Shown here: positions 46,557-55,359 of the stretch, in pieces | Layout: each line of letters starts with the position of its first letter | Position numbering within the stretch: position 1 is the stretch's first letter | Assembly: GCF_009911795.1 (NCBI RefSeq) | Contig: NZ_CP047898.1 | Location: forward strand, 1 to 64,000 | Length of the DNA: 64,000 nt | Source of the DNA: Pseudarthrobacter psychrotolerans | GTDB taxonomy: Bacteria; Actinomycetota; Actinomycetes; Actinomycetales; Micrococcaceae | Direction: 5' to 3' | Translations under genes and position numbers: made by a program | The notes under the pieces: model-generated | Databases searched by the model: none | Seen by the model: the letters and a program-made list of their open reading frames with translations, nothing else | Told to the model about the DNA's origin: nothing

Positions 46557-46981
46557 GAGATCCCCTTCCCAGTGCCCGATGCGGGTGCGAGTCTCGACGA
46601 CCGTGGGGCGTTGGCTAATCGGCTTCATGTTGGTGGACTGTTTCAGTGCCCCCTCACGGTTCCTGCCGCGCCCACGCTTATGGCGGTATGTCCGGCCAGT
46701 GCGGAGCGTGAGGCTGTCCTGCGCAGCGATCAGGCCGCGGTAAACGGCCTCGTAGATGGTCTCGGCGCAGACATGCCAAGAGCTGCGTTTGGGCCAGCGG
46801 CGCCTGAGCCAGCGGCTGATCTGGGCGGGTGACCAATGCTTATCAAGCTTCCCGGCAACGACGTCCCGGAGCGCCTTGTCGAAGGCGAAGCGGCGTTCTC
46901 TGGTCCTGAGCCGACGTTGATGGGCCTGGCCATGCGCGAACCAAGGCTGGTACCGGCCGTCGGGTTTACGGTTGCGCGAGA
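46557..46981 (-). pseudogene. IS30-family transposase, 5' exon, N-terminally truncated
   Basis: Begins abruptly in SRNRKPDGRYQPWFAHGQAH, followed by FAFDKALRDVVAGKLDKHWS, PAQISRWLRRRWPKRSSWHV, CAETIYEAVYRGLIAAQDSL and RIGHWEGDL (first catalytic Asp) at the intron border. The usual N-terminal helix-turn-helix part is absent: upstream of about 46981 the sequence is MFS-transporter code instead. So even after intron splicing the transposase lacks its start and cannot be made normally. Confidence 0.85.
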
Positions 46982-47407
46982 GCGCTTCTTCGGGGCCGAG
47001 TACTCGATGGTCAGTGCAGCCGCCACCGGGATGACACCGCCCATGCCCAGGCCGCCGATCAACCGGAAGAGTCCGAACATTTCGGGAGTCGTGGCCAGGG
47101 CCGCTCCAGCCTGGGTGAGCGTGAAAATCACCATCGATGCCAGGAGCATCTTCTTGCGGCCCACGATGTCGCTGAGCGTGCCGATGAACAGGGCTCCGAT
47201 CAGCATGCCCACCAAGGCATAGGCACCGAGCCCGCCGAGCTGCAGCGGGGTCAGGTCCCATGCCTTGTATTCGGCCAACGCCGGGAGCACCGCTCCGAGG
47301 ACGCCGACGTCGTAGCCTTCGGCGAGAATCGCCAGCCAACAACAGAACAGGACAATTCCTGTGGTCCGTTTCGGCACATTCCAATCATTTACAGGTGCGT
47401 TAGCCAT
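46982..47407 (-). pseudogene. MFS transporter (aromatic-acid type), N-terminal third only
   Basis: Starts MANAPVNDWNVPKRTTGIVL at the ATG at 47407. Helices FCCWLAILAEGYDVGVLGAV and LGAYALVGMLIGALFIGTLS carry the DG(Y)D-type first-helix motif and the signature GTLSDIVGRKKML of the aromatic acid:H+ symporter family. VIPVAAALTIEYSAPKKR is the last native stretch before an IS30 fragment replaces the rest at about 46981. About 142 of some 450 residues remain. It follows the monooxygenase/reductase gene and was likely its substrate uptake partner. Confidence 0.82.
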
Positions 47408-47468
47408 ATTGCCCTCAGTTCACTTTGGAGGTACGAGAGATGATGCGGATGGTGCGGATGGTGCTGTG

Positions 47469-49862
47469 CTACTGGGCCAGGACCGCTTCGGCCGCAGCCT
47501 GGGCGGGTGTCCAGCGCAGGTGGGCGTTCAGTGCGCCGGACTCGGGTTCCTTCAGAAGGGAAAGCCGCGGGCGGACCGCATCGGTGCGGGCACTCGGCGG
47601 CCTGCGCCGGCCGGCCCGGAACTGCGGAATCCACTGGGCGCCGGGGCCCTGGTATTCCTGCTCTGCGGCGGCGTGCAGGGTCCATTGGGGGTCGTACAGG
47701 TGCGTACGGCCCAGTGCCACGAGGTCCGCGCGTCCTGCCAAGAGGATCGAATTGACGTCGTCGTAGCTGGAGATGGCACCGACGGCGATCACGGCGACCC
47801 CTGCCGGGGACGCGACTTCCTGGCGGATGCGGTCGGCAAAGGGTGTCTGGTAGCTGCGGCCGTAGGCCGGCTTCTCTTCCTTACCCACCTGGCCCGTGGA
47901 GACGTCGATGCCGGCGGCGCCGTGCGCGACGAATGCCCGGGCAATCTCGACCGAGTCGTCGGAATCGTTGCCGCCCTCGATCCAGTCGGTGGCGGAGATA
48001 CGGACGGTGAGCGGCTTGGCTGCAGGCCAGGCGGCACGGACGGCGTCGAAGATTTCCAGGGGGAAGCGCAGCCGGTTCTCCAGGCTGCCTCCGTATTCGT
48101 CCGTGCGGCGGTTGGCGACCGGAGAGAGGAAGGACGAGAGCAGGTAGCCATGGGCGGCGTGGACCTCGAGGAGGTCGAAGCCGGCGTGCTCCGCGCGGCG
48201 GACGGCGTCGACGAACTCGGCCTTGATCGCGTCCATGCCGCTGTGGTCGAGTTCACGCGGAGTCTGGCTGCCTGGGCCATAGGCCAGGGCGGAAGGACCG
48301 ACAGCTTCCCAGTTCCCGGACTCCAGCGGCTCGTCGATGCCCTCCCACATCAGCCGGGTGGAGGCCTTGCGGCCGGCATGGCCGATCTGTGCGCCGATCT
48401 TCGCGGTCGAGCTGCCGTGGACGAAGCCCACGATCTCCTTCCAGCTGTCGCGCTGGCCGTCCGTGTACAGGCCGGTGCAGCCCGGGGTGATGCGCCCTTC
48501 GGCGGACACACAGACCATCTCGGTCATGACCAGCCCGGCACCGCCGAGTGCCTTGGAGCCGAGGTGGACCTTGTGGAAGTCGCCCGGAACGCCGTCGACC
48601 GCGGAGTACATGTCCATGGGGGAGACCACGATCCGGTTCTTCAGTTCCAGCCCGCCGATGCGGTACGGCTGGAACATCGCAGGAGCCGTCTCGGTGAGAC
48701 CCTGGGACTTGGCGAAATTCCGGTCCACGGCCTCGGCGAATTCCGGATCGCGCAGGCGCAGATTTTCCTGCGTGATGCGCCGTGACCGGGTGAGCAGGTT
48801 GAACGCGAACTGCGTCGGATTCTGGTCCTTGTACTGGCCGATCCGCTCGAACCATTCCAGCGAAGCCTGGGCGGCGCGCTGTGTGGATTCGACGACGGGG
48901 CGCCGCTCTGCCTCGTAGGCGGCCAGCGCCGCTTCCACGTCCGCGTGCTCGTGCAGGCAGGCGGCCAGCGCCAGCGAGTCCTCCATGGCCAGCTTGGTGC
49001 CGGAGCCGATGGAGAAGTGGGCGGTGTGGGCGGCGTCGCCGAGCAGCACGATGTTCCCGTGCCGCCAGCTGCGGTTGCGCACCGTGGTGAAGTTCAGCCA
49101 CTTGGAGTTGTTGGCCAGCACCTCATGGCCGTCGAGCTCCTCGGCGAAGATTGACCGGATCTTGTCGATTGCCAGCTGGTCCGAAACGCCCGGGGCGAAG
49201 ATGGTATCGGCAGTTTCGCTGAAGCCTGCGGCCTCCCAGACATCGGGGGACATCTCAACGATGAACGTGGAGCCCTCGTCGGAGTACGGATAGCCGTGGA
49301 TCTGTATCACGCCCCACTCGGTTTCCTTGACGAAGAACTTGAACGCCTCGAACACCTGGTCGGTGCCCAGCCACATGAACTTGTTGGGCCGCGGATCCAG
49401 GTCCGGGCCGAAGGAGTCCGCATACGTTGCGCGGATCTGGGAGTTCACGCCGTCGGAGGCGAGGACCAGGTCGTAGCCGGCCTCAAGTTCGGCGATCGGC
49501 GGGGCCATGGTGCTGAACCGCACGTCGACGCCGAGTTCGGCGCAGCGGCGCTGGAGCAGCTCCAGCAGCTCCTTGCGGCTCATCGCCGCGAACCCCTGGC
49601 CGCCGACCGTTACCGTCTCGCCGCCGAAGTGCACGTCGATGTCCGACCAGCGGGCGAAGCGCCGGCTCATGTACTCGGCCACAACGGCGTCGGCGTTTCC
49701 GATGCCACCGAGCGTCTCATCGGAGAACACGACGCCGAAACCGAAGGTGTCGCTGGCGGCGTTGCGTTCCCACAGGGTGATGTTGTGGGACGGGTCCAGC
49801 TGCTTCATCAGTGCTGCGAAGTACAGGCCTCCGGGGCCGCCTCCGACGATTGCGATTTTCAT
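47469..49862 (-). CDS. Flavin monooxygenase / old-yellow-enzyme fusion (2-aminobenzoyl-CoA monooxygenase/reductase or salicylyl-CoA 5-hydroxylase type)
   Basis: A 797-residue two-domain enzyme; ATG 49862 has AGAAGGAG upstream. N-domain (1-about 390) is a class A flavoprotein monooxygenase: MKIAIVGGGPGGLYFAALMK (FAD), DLVLASDGVNSQIRATYADS and NIVLLGDAAHTAHFSIGSGT. C-domain (from 400) is old-yellow-enzyme-like: MFQPYRIGGLELKNRIVVSP, KIGAQIGHAGRKAS, AEHAGFDLLEVHAAHGYLLS and SPVANRRTDEYGGSLENRLR. This fusion is known from Azoarcus 2-aminobenzoyl-CoA monooxygenase/reductase, which oxidises and partly reduces the ring; databases also label it salicylyl-CoA 5-hydroxylase. A nearby kynureninase fragment favours the anthranilate version. 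Confidence 0.87.
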   Translation of the reverse strand: MKIAIVGGGPGGLYFAALMKQLDPSHNITLWERNAASDTFGFGVVFSDETLGGIGNADAVVAEYMSRRFARWSDIDVHFGGETVTVGGQGFAAMSRKELLELLQRRCAELGVDVRFSTMAPPIAELEAGYDLVLASDGVNSQIRATYADSFGPDLDPRPNKFMWLGTDQVFEAFKFFVKETEWGVIQIHGYPYSDEGSTFIVEMSPDVWEAAGFSETADTIFAPGVSDQLAIDKIRSIFAEELDGHEVLANNSKWLNFTTVRNRSWRHGNIVLLGDAAHTAHFSIGSGTKLAMEDSLALAACLHEHADVEAALAAYEAERRPVVESTQRAAQASLEWFERIGQYKDQNPTQFAFNLLTRSRRITQENLRLRDPEFAEAVDRNFAKSQGLTETAPAMFQPYRIGGLELKNRIVVSPMDMYSAVDGVPGDFHKVHLGSKALGGAGLVMTEMVCVSAEGRITPGCTGLYTDGQRDSWKEIVGFVHGSSTAKIGAQIGHAGRKASTRLMWEGIDEPLESGNWEAVGPSALAYGPGSQTPRELDHSGMDAIKAEFVDAVRRAEHAGFDLLEVHAAHGYLLSSFLSPVANRRTDEYGGSLENRLRFPLEIFDAVRAAWPAAKPLTVRISATDWIEGGNDSDDSVEIARAFVAHGAAGIDVSTGQVGKEEKPAYGRSYQTPFADRIRQEVASPAGVAVIAVGAISSYDDVNSILLAGRADLVALGRTHLYDPQWTLHAAAEQEYQGPGAQWIPQFRAGRRRPPSARTDAVRPRLSLLKEPESGALNAHLRWTPAQAAAEAVLAQ

Positions 49863-49876
49863 GGTGGTGCTCCTTC

Positions 49877-51532
49877 TCAGGCCTGGCACAGGCCTGCGGT
49901 CGCAAGCTGGTCTGGTTCGTTGTCGAGACGGTCACGCAGCTTGAAATGCTGCAGCTTGCCGCTGGGGTTGCGGGGCAGTTCGTCGACGAACCGGATGTCC
50001 CGCGGATACTTGTAGGGGGCGATCGTCTGTTTGACGAAGTCCTGGATGTCCTTGCGCTTGGCGGCGTCGCCTTCGACGCCGTCGCGCAGGACGATGAACG
50101 CGCAGACAACGCTGCCGCGTTCTGCGTCCGGGCGGCCGATGACGGCGTTTTCCACAACGTCCGGGTGCTGGTCGATGGCCGCTTCCACCTCGGGAGCGCC
50201 GATGTTGTAGCCGGAGGACACGATCATGTTGTCCGAGCGGGCTTCATAGGTGAAGTACCCGTCCTCATCCTTCGTGAACGTATCCCCGGTGACGTTCCAG
50301 CCGTTGCAGACGTAGTTCGACTGCCGCTCATCGTCGAGGTAACGGCACCCGGTGGGGCCGATCACGGCCAGCCGGCCGATCTGGTTGGGCCCGAGCTCCT
50401 CACCCTCCTCGTCGAGGATGGCTGCCCGGTACCCTGGCACGGCGAGGCCCGTGGTTCCGGGCCGGATGTCGTCGCCCGCAGCGGAGATGAACACGTGCAG
50501 CAGCTCTGTGGCGCCGATGCCGTTGACCAGGCGGACTCCGGTGGCGTTGTGGACGGCCTCCCACGTTTCCTTGGGCAGGTGTTCGCCCGCAGAGACGGCG
50601 ATGCGAAGACGGCTGAGCAGCTCGCCGCGTCCTGCCTTCAGGATGGCGCGGTAGGCGGTCGGCGCGGTCAAGAGGATGGTTGCCCCGGCGGCAGCGGCAT
50701 TCTCGGCCAGTTCCACGGGCGAGGCCCGCTCGGTCAGCAGCGATGAGGCCCCGAACCGTAGCGGGAAGACCACCAGTCCGCCGAGGCCGAAGGTGAACGC
50801 GAGCGGCGGGGAACCCGCGAAGACATCATCCGCCGTGGGGCGAAGGATGTAGCGGGCGAAGGTGTCGGCGTTGGCCAGGATGTCCCGGTGGAAGTGCATG
50901 GTCACCTTCGGCACACCGGTGGTGCCCGACGTCGGACCGAGCAACGCGACGTCGTCCGCGGCGGTCTGCACGGTGGCGAACTCGCCGCTCTTGGCGGCAC
51001 AGCGGGCGATGAGGTCGGCGCCGTCGTCGGACCCGTAGGAGAGGACCGCGACTTCGTCGCCTGCCGCCACTGTCAGCTCGTCCATAAAGCGGTGGTCGGA
51101 GAGCGCGACCGTCGGCCGGGTGAGCCCGATCAGCGTAGCGACCTCGCTGGAGCGAAGCATCGGCATCGTAGTGACGACGACGGCGCCGGCCTTGAGCACG
51201 CCGAGCCAGGCCGCGACGATCCACGGGTTGTTGGGCCCGCGCAGCATCACCCGGTTGCCCGGGACCACGCCGTAGTCCTCGGTGAGCACCTGGGCCACCT
51301 GGTTGGACCGGAGCAGCAGCTCCCCGTAGGTCCACGTGGTGCCGTCAGGCGTGTGCAGCGCGGGGCGGTCGGCGCCGTGCTTGGCGACGGCGTCGTCGAT
51401 GAGAACGGCCGCCGCGTTGAGCTGCTCGGGGTACTGGAGCTCCGGGAGGGTGAACTCGAGCGCCGGCCAGGTCTCGGCCGGCGGCAGATGGTCGCGGGTA
51501 AATGTGTCCACGTGGGCCGATGTCATTGTCAT
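49877..51532 (-). CDS. Aryl-CoA ligase (2-aminobenzoate/benzoate-CoA ligase type)
   Basis: An acyl-adenylate-forming enzyme of 551 residues. ATG 51532 is 6 bases after AAAGGA. Motifs: the AMP-binding P-loop-like LLGPTSGTTGVPKVTMHFHR, aryl-ligase LAFTFGLGGLVVFPLRFGAS, VNGIGATELLHVFISAAGDD, GWNVTGDTFTKDEDGYFTYE and the C-terminal lysine block LPRNPSGKLQHFKLRDRLDN. The HFHRDI and GATELLHVFIS signatures match the benzoate-CoA ligase group that includes 2-aminobenzoate-CoA ligase. It supplies the CoA thioester for the flavoprotein 14 bases downstream. Confidence 0.88.
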   Translation of the reverse strand: MTMTSAHVDTFTRDHLPPAETWPALEFTLPELQYPEQLNAAAVLIDDAVAKHGADRPALHTPDGTTWTYGELLLRSNQVAQVLTEDYGVVPGNRVMLRGPNNPWIVAAWLGVLKAGAVVVTTMPMLRSSEVATLIGLTRPTVALSDHRFMDELTVAAGDEVAVLSYGSDDGADLIARCAAKSGEFATVQTAADDVALLGPTSGTTGVPKVTMHFHRDILANADTFARYILRPTADDVFAGSPPLAFTFGLGGLVVFPLRFGASSLLTERASPVELAENAAAAGATILLTAPTAYRAILKAGRGELLSRLRIAVSAGEHLPKETWEAVHNATGVRLVNGIGATELLHVFISAAGDDIRPGTTGLAVPGYRAAILDEEGEELGPNQIGRLAVIGPTGCRYLDDERQSNYVCNGWNVTGDTFTKDEDGYFTYEARSDNMIVSSGYNIGAPEVEAAIDQHPDVVENAVIGRPDAERGSVVCAFIVLRDGVEGDAAKRKDIQDFVKQTIAPYKYPRDIRFVDELPRNPSGKLQHFKLRDRLDNEPDQLATAGLCQA

Positions 51533-51585
51533 GGCCATTCCTTTCAGTGGTGCGGCGGGTGGTTGGTGGTGTTTCGGGTGGGATG

Positions 51586-52476
51586 TCAGGATCCGGCGCG
51601 GATCATGCCCTCTTGGGCGGCGGTGGCCAGCAGGCGTCCGTTCCGGTCGAAGAAGCGGCCCAGGGCCAGTCCTCTGTTGTTTTGCCCGGACACGGCCTCC
51701 TGGGCGTAGAGCACCCAGCCGTCGGCGCGGCCATCCCGATGGAACCACATCGAGTGGTCCAGGCTGGCAGTCGACAGCCCGGGGGAGGACCAGTGCAGCC
51801 CGTTGACCCGGAGCAACGGCTCAAGGATGGTGTAGTCGCAGACGTACGCCAGGGCGGCGCGGTGCAGATTGGCGGTGGCACGTTCGTCGGCGGCGTCGGG
51901 CAACCGGTCGAATGCCTTGACCCAGACGGCCTGCTGCGGCGAAGCCTCGCCCTCCACCTCGACGTACACCGGTCCGGGAATGTGGCGCATATCGAAGCTG
52001 CGCCCGGAAGCCCAGTATTCGGCGGCCGGACCATCGATGCCTTCCAGCACCTCGGCGGCGCTGCGCAGGGATTCCGGCTCGACGGCGGCGGGCGCATTCG
52101 GCTGGAAGTCCGGCCCTTGTTCGGGCACGTGGAAGGATCCCATCGCGGCGAAGACGGTCTTGCCGTTCTGGTGGCCGCGGACGCTGCGGGTGGAGTAGCC
52201 GCGTCCGTCGCGCAGGCGTTCAACCTCGTAGCGCACGGTGGCACCGATGTCCACGGGGCGCATGAAGTAGCTGTGCATGGAGTGCAGCGACCGGTCGGCG
52301 TCGACCGAGCGCATCATGGCGGCCGCCGATTGGGCCACCATGTCGCCGCCGTAGGACTTGGGCCACGGGACGTACTGGGTGGTTGCCTCGTAGGCTTCGT
52401 CGTGAACCTGCGCCTGGACGGCCGTCAGCCCGATGGCCTTGAGGAAGGTCTCCGACGTCACTGTTCCGGTGTTCAT
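51586..52476 (-). CDS. Acyl-CoA thioesterase II (TesB-like)
   Basis: A 296-residue double-hotdog thioesterase: YEATTQYVPWPKSYGGDMVA, LHSMHSYFMRPVDIGATVRY, YEVERLRDGRGYSTRSVRGH and, in the second half, LSTASLDHSMWFHRDGRADG with WVLYAQEAVSGQNNRGLALG. Asp in the LDHSMWFH block and Gln/Thr partners make the TesB active site. It lies 5 bases after the cupin gene and 53 before the ligase in the same operon, so it may release CoA from a ring-modified intermediate or spare CoA. Confidence 0.85.
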   Translation of the reverse strand: MNTGTVTSETFLKAIGLTAVQAQVHDEAYEATTQYVPWPKSYGGDMVAQSAAAMMRSVDADRSLHSMHSYFMRPVDIGATVRYEVERLRDGRGYSTRSVRGHQNGKTVFAAMGSFHVPEQGPDFQPNAPAAVEPESLRSAAEVLEGIDGPAAEYWASGRSFDMRHIPGPVYVEVEGEASPQQAVWVKAFDRLPDAADERATANLHRAALAYVCDYTILEPLLRVNGLHWSSPGLSTASLDHSMWFHRDGRADGWVLYAQEAVSGQNNRGLALGRFFDRNGRLLATAAQEGMIRAGS

Positions 52477-52481
52477 ATCCG

Positions 52482-52964
52482 CTACGCCCTGCGGAAGTCG
52501 GCGAGGGTGTGGTCGGCAACGTCCTCGAGGTTCACCACGATGTTTTCCGGCGTGCGGGCGGTCAGCCAGACCAGTTCCTCGGTGACGGACATGTTGGCCT
52601 CGACATGCGGCATGAACGGCGGGACGAACACCCAGTCGCCGGTCTTCATATCCAGGAAATCCTGGTAGTTCTCGCCGTAGTAGATGCGCCCGTGACCGCG
52701 GAGAACGTAGCCGCCGGTTTCTGCCTCGCCGTGGTGGTGGGGCAGGGAGCGGTAGCCGGGGACGTTTGAAACCTGGCCGAACCAGATCTTGGTGGCCGGG
52801 GTGTGCTGGATGGAGACGCCGGAAACACGGATGGCGTCGCCTGACTGTGCTGTGTTGGTGTCCTCCTCGCCGGCTCGGGTCACAACGGGCACAACCTTGC
52901 CGTCGGCTCCGGCGTAGATGGAATTGTCGCCCTCGGCGAGGTATTCGGTGCTGGTGTTAGTCAT
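52482..52964 (-). CDS. Small cupin-domain protein, possible ring-cleaving dioxygenase
   Basis: A 160-residue single cupin. Start ATG 52964 (MTNTSTEYLAEGDNSIYAGA) has AAGGAG 8 bases before; a GTG at 52973 is less likely. Metal-binding motif 1 is YRSLPHHHGEAETGGYVLRG (two His, Glu) and motif 2 DWVFVPPFMPHVEANMSVTE (His). Cupins with this 3-His/Glu set bind Fe(II) or Mn(II) and include gentisate and 3-hydroxyanthranilate dioxygenases as well as non-enzymes. Its place between a hydrolase of ring-cleavage products and a thioesterase makes a dioxygenase plausible; not proved. Confidence 0.72.
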   Translation of the reverse strand: MTNTSTEYLAEGDNSIYAGADGKVVPVVTRAGEEDTNTAQSGDAIRVSGVSIQHTPATKIWFGQVSNVPGYRSLPHHHGEAETGGYVLRGHGRIYYGENYQDFLDMKTGDWVFVPPFMPHVEANMSVTEELVWLTARTPENIVVNLEDVADHTLADFRRA

Positions 52965-52969
52965 GGTTT

Positions 52970-53863
52970 TCACTCCTTGGTGCTGGTTGCGGTGACCGGC
53001 GTGCGGACAGCCGCGCCGGCGTCATTCTGGTGGATCCGGACGCTGTTCTCCAGGCGTCCGATGCCGTCGATCTCGGTGGTGAGGACATCGCCGTCGTTCA
53101 GGAAGCGCGGGGGCTTCATCCCCATGCCCACTCCGCCGGGGGTGCCGGTGAGGACCAGGTCCCCAGGGCGCAGCACAGTGAACTGGGAGATATAGGAGAG
53201 GAGCCGCGCGGGGCTGAACACCAGAGTGCTGGTGTTCCCCGACTGCACCAGCTCGCCGTTGACGTAACCGCGGACGTCGAAATCGCCGTCGGCGTCGTCT
53301 GTGGTCACCATGACCGGTCCCACGGGGGTGGTGGCGTCGAACGCCTTGCCCTGGAACCACTGCAGGGTGCGGTTCTGCCAGTCGCGCATGGAGACGTCGT
53401 TGGCGACGGTGTAGCCGGCAATGGCGTGCCGTGCCTGGTCCTCGTCAGCACGAAACAGCGGCAATCCGACGACCACGGCCAGCTCGGCCTCCCAATCAAC
53501 CTTCGAGCTGCCATGTACTTCGATCGCGTCGGCTGCGCCGGTCAGGGTATCCGCATACTTCGCGAAGAGCGTGGGGAACTCGGGCAGCTCCCGGCCCATC
53601 TCCCGGATGTGATCGCTGTAGTTCAGCCCGCAGCAGATTACCTTCCCTGCCTGAGGCAGCAGCGGGGCCAACTCGGCGGCTGAGGCATGGACCACATCGG
53701 CGTCCGACGCCGCGGCAGCAATTGCTTCAACGGCATTCCGCCATTCCGGGTCAGACAGCAGAGCGCCGACGTCCGGGGCCGGCAGAGGCAGGTACGCGTC
53801 GGCACCCATGGCGAGGGCCGCCGTCGTACTGTTACCGCCGGTCCGCAAAGTGGCCAGTTTCAT
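52970..53863 (-). CDS. Fumarylacetoacetate-hydrolase-family protein
   Basis: About 297 residues; the ATG at 53863 is 9 bases after AAGGGA, better than the one at 53872. Motifs: GKVICCGLNYSDHIREMG, FPTLFAKYADTLTGAADAIE, SSKVDWEAELAVVVGLPLFR (metal Glu), YTVANDVSMRDWQNRTLQWF, QGKAFDATTPVGPVMVT and LRPGDLVLTGTPGGVGMGMK. The family cleaves C-C bonds in 2-oxo or diketo acids such as fumarylpyruvate and hydrates oxo-dienoates. Here it would act on the ring-opening product. First gene of the catabolic operon; divergent from RidA. Confidence 0.87.
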   Translation of the reverse strand: MKLATLRTGGNSTTAALAMGADAYLPLPAPDVGALLSDPEWRNAVEAIAAAASDADVVHASAAELAPLLPQAGKVICCGLNYSDHIREMGRELPEFPTLFAKYADTLTGAADAIEVHGSSKVDWEAELAVVVGLPLFRADEDQARHAIAGYTVANDVSMRDWQNRTLQWFQGKAFDATTPVGPVMVTTDDADGDFDVRGYVNGELVQSGNTSTLVFSPARLLSYISQFTVLRPGDLVLTGTPGGVGMGMKPPRFLNDGDVLTTEIDGIGRLENSVRIHQNDAGAAVRTPVTATSTKE

Positions 53864-53998
53864 CCGTTTCATTCCCTTCGAATCGATATGTCGACTTTTT
53901 TACGATCGTCACATATGCTCAACGTAGCACGGCGGAAGGGATCTGCACAGGTCTTTTTTCGAAGTTTTCGAAGTGGGCCATTTACGAGGAGGAACAGC
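53864..53998. promoter_or_regulatory. Divergent promoter region, FAH gene / ridA
   Basis: A 135-bp AT-richer gap between two divergent catabolic starts. It holds the repeat TTTTCGAAG twice (about 53956-53974), an AT-rich TCGACTTTTTTACGATCGTC stretch, and the RidA ribosome site GAGGAGGAAC. The controller is likely the PaaX protein encoded 0.6 kb away, but no site can be assigned. Confidence 0.4.
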
Positions 53999-54397
53999 AT
54001 GAGCAACAAGACCATCAATCCCGAGTCGCTGCCCAAGCCTTCCGGCTATGCACACGGCATGCTTGCCGGGAATACCGTGTATCTGGGCGGGCAGACGGCG
54101 CTGGACAAGGAAATGAAGATCGTCCCGGGCGGCATCGTTGAACAGTTCAAGCAGGCATTTTCCAATGTCCTGACAACGCTTAAGGAGGCCGGGGGGCAGC
54201 CGGAGGACCTCGTCAGCGTGACCATCTACCTCACGGACGTGGATGACTACATGGCAAACGGACGCGAGATCGGGAAGCACTGGCGCGAAATGGCGGGGTC
54301 GGAGTACCCGGCCATGGCAGGAATCGGCGTCACCCGGCTGTGGCAGAAAGAGGCCCTGATCGAGATCCAGGGCGTCGCGGTGATCCAGGGCCGATAG
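53999..54397 (+). CDS. RidA-family deaminase-like protein
   Basis: A 132-residue RidA/YjgF-type protein with ATG 53999 after GAGGAGGAAC. Motifs: YAHGMLAGNTVYLGGQTALD, FKQAFSNVLTTLKEAGGQPE, DLVSVTIYLTDVDDYMANGR and the ending GVTRLWQKEALIEIQGVAVI. RidA proteins hydrolyse enamines and imines; close relatives are 2-aminomuconate deaminases of aminobenzoate breakdown. The usual Arg before the final Glu is replaced in LWQKEALIEI, so its exact activity is uncertain. In this cluster it may deaminate an amino ring-cleavage product. Confidence 0.85.
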   Translation: MSNKTINPESLPKPSGYAHGMLAGNTVYLGGQTALDKEMKIVPGGIVEQFKQAFSNVLTTLKEAGGQPEDLVSVTIYLTDVDDYMANGREIGKHWREMAGSEYPAMAGIGVTRLWQKEALIEIQGVAVIQGR

Positions 54398-54419
54398 GCG
54401 TCCGAAGTTTTGGCGAAGG

Positions 54420-54454
54420 GCCGGCCGGGAGAGAATCCCGGCCGGCTCTTTCTT
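54420..54454 (+). terminator. Intrinsic terminator after ridA
   Basis: GCCGGCCGGGA (54420-54430) and TCCCGGCCGGC (54436-54446) form an 11-bp stem with loop GAGAA, followed by TCTTTCTT. It also faces the 3' end of the paaX gene on the other strand. Confidence 0.85.
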
Positions 54455-54475
54455 GTTGGGGAGAGTCTGATGGGG

Positions 54476-55359
54476 CTACGGCGCAGCCAATCTGGCGCCG
54501 CTGTGGATCAGTTCATGCGCATGGGCTGCGGCCAGCGGGGCGATGAGCCGGTGTGTGGAAAGGAACGCGTTCCTCGCGGCCGGGCCCTTCCAGCCTTCCG
54601 GCAGGTACTCGAGGGGCAGGCTGGGATCGCGATAGGGGAAGCGGCGCCACAGGGTCAACATGGGGATGTAGTACCTGAAGGCTTCCCGCCGCAGCTCCGG
54701 GGTCGATGCCGCGAGGGCGTCGCCAGGATTCTCACCGACCAGCGCGGACCACTGTTGGACGGCGCCGCCGTAGAGTGAGAGAAAGTCCCCGAATTGCTCG
54801 TCGAGCGCCGTGAGGTCCCACCACTGAGCAACTTTAGGCCGCATGGGGCCGTCCAAAAGGTAATCCCCCGGAAGAAATCCACGAACTGGCTGAAGCCCCG
54901 CGTTTCAAGCCGTTTCCTGGCCTGGTCCAGAACTGTGGCAGGGGCGATCCACACGCCCGATGCCACGGATCCGAACCCGAGGCCGGAAAGCTCGGTCCGC
55001 AGCTGGTGCCGGCGGTTCCGCAAGGACTCGGGCACCGAGAAGATCGCCAGCACCCAGCCACTCTCGGGATTGGATGCCTCGGGAGCGAAGATTCTCTGGT
55101 CGCCTTCATGGAAGACATCCATGACCTGCTCTGAGAGTTCGTATTTGGCGACGTTGTTGGCGCGGACGCTTTGGAGGACTCCCTTTGCCTTCAGCCTCGA
55201 GACGGAAGAGCGCACGCCCGGCGCATCGTAACCAAGGTCTCCGAGCATCTCTATCAGTACGGAGACCGGCAGTGCGTCACCCAGGTTGCGGCTGTAGAGG
55301 CCGTAGATCGTGACGATGAGTTGCTGGTGACGCACCTGCGGGGCGGGAATGGTCATCAT
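54476..55359 (-). pseudogene. PaaX-family transcriptional repressor (one frameshift)
   Basis: Starts MMTIPAPQVRHQQLIVTIYG at 55359, overlapping the upstream thioesterase stop. The winged helix is ALPVSVLIEMLGDLGYDAPG with VRSSVSRLKAKGVLQSVRAN, and the PaaX middle domain contains GWVLAIFSVPESLRNRRHQL and LSGLGFGSVASGVWIAP. Near 54865 one G is missing (TTCCGGGGGATT); in the other frame the protein goes on DYLLDGPMRPKVAQWWDLTA and ends GARLAAP. Corrected length is about 295 residues, normal for PaaX. These repressors sense aryl-CoA thioesters, fitting a ligase-based pathway. Confidence 0.85.

Noticed and set aside
47469..49862. Firm naming as salicylyl-CoA 5-hydroxylase
   Set aside because: The same two-domain fusion is known for 2-aminobenzoyl-CoA monooxygenase/reductase; sequence alone cannot separate them and the kynureninase fragment favours anthranilate.
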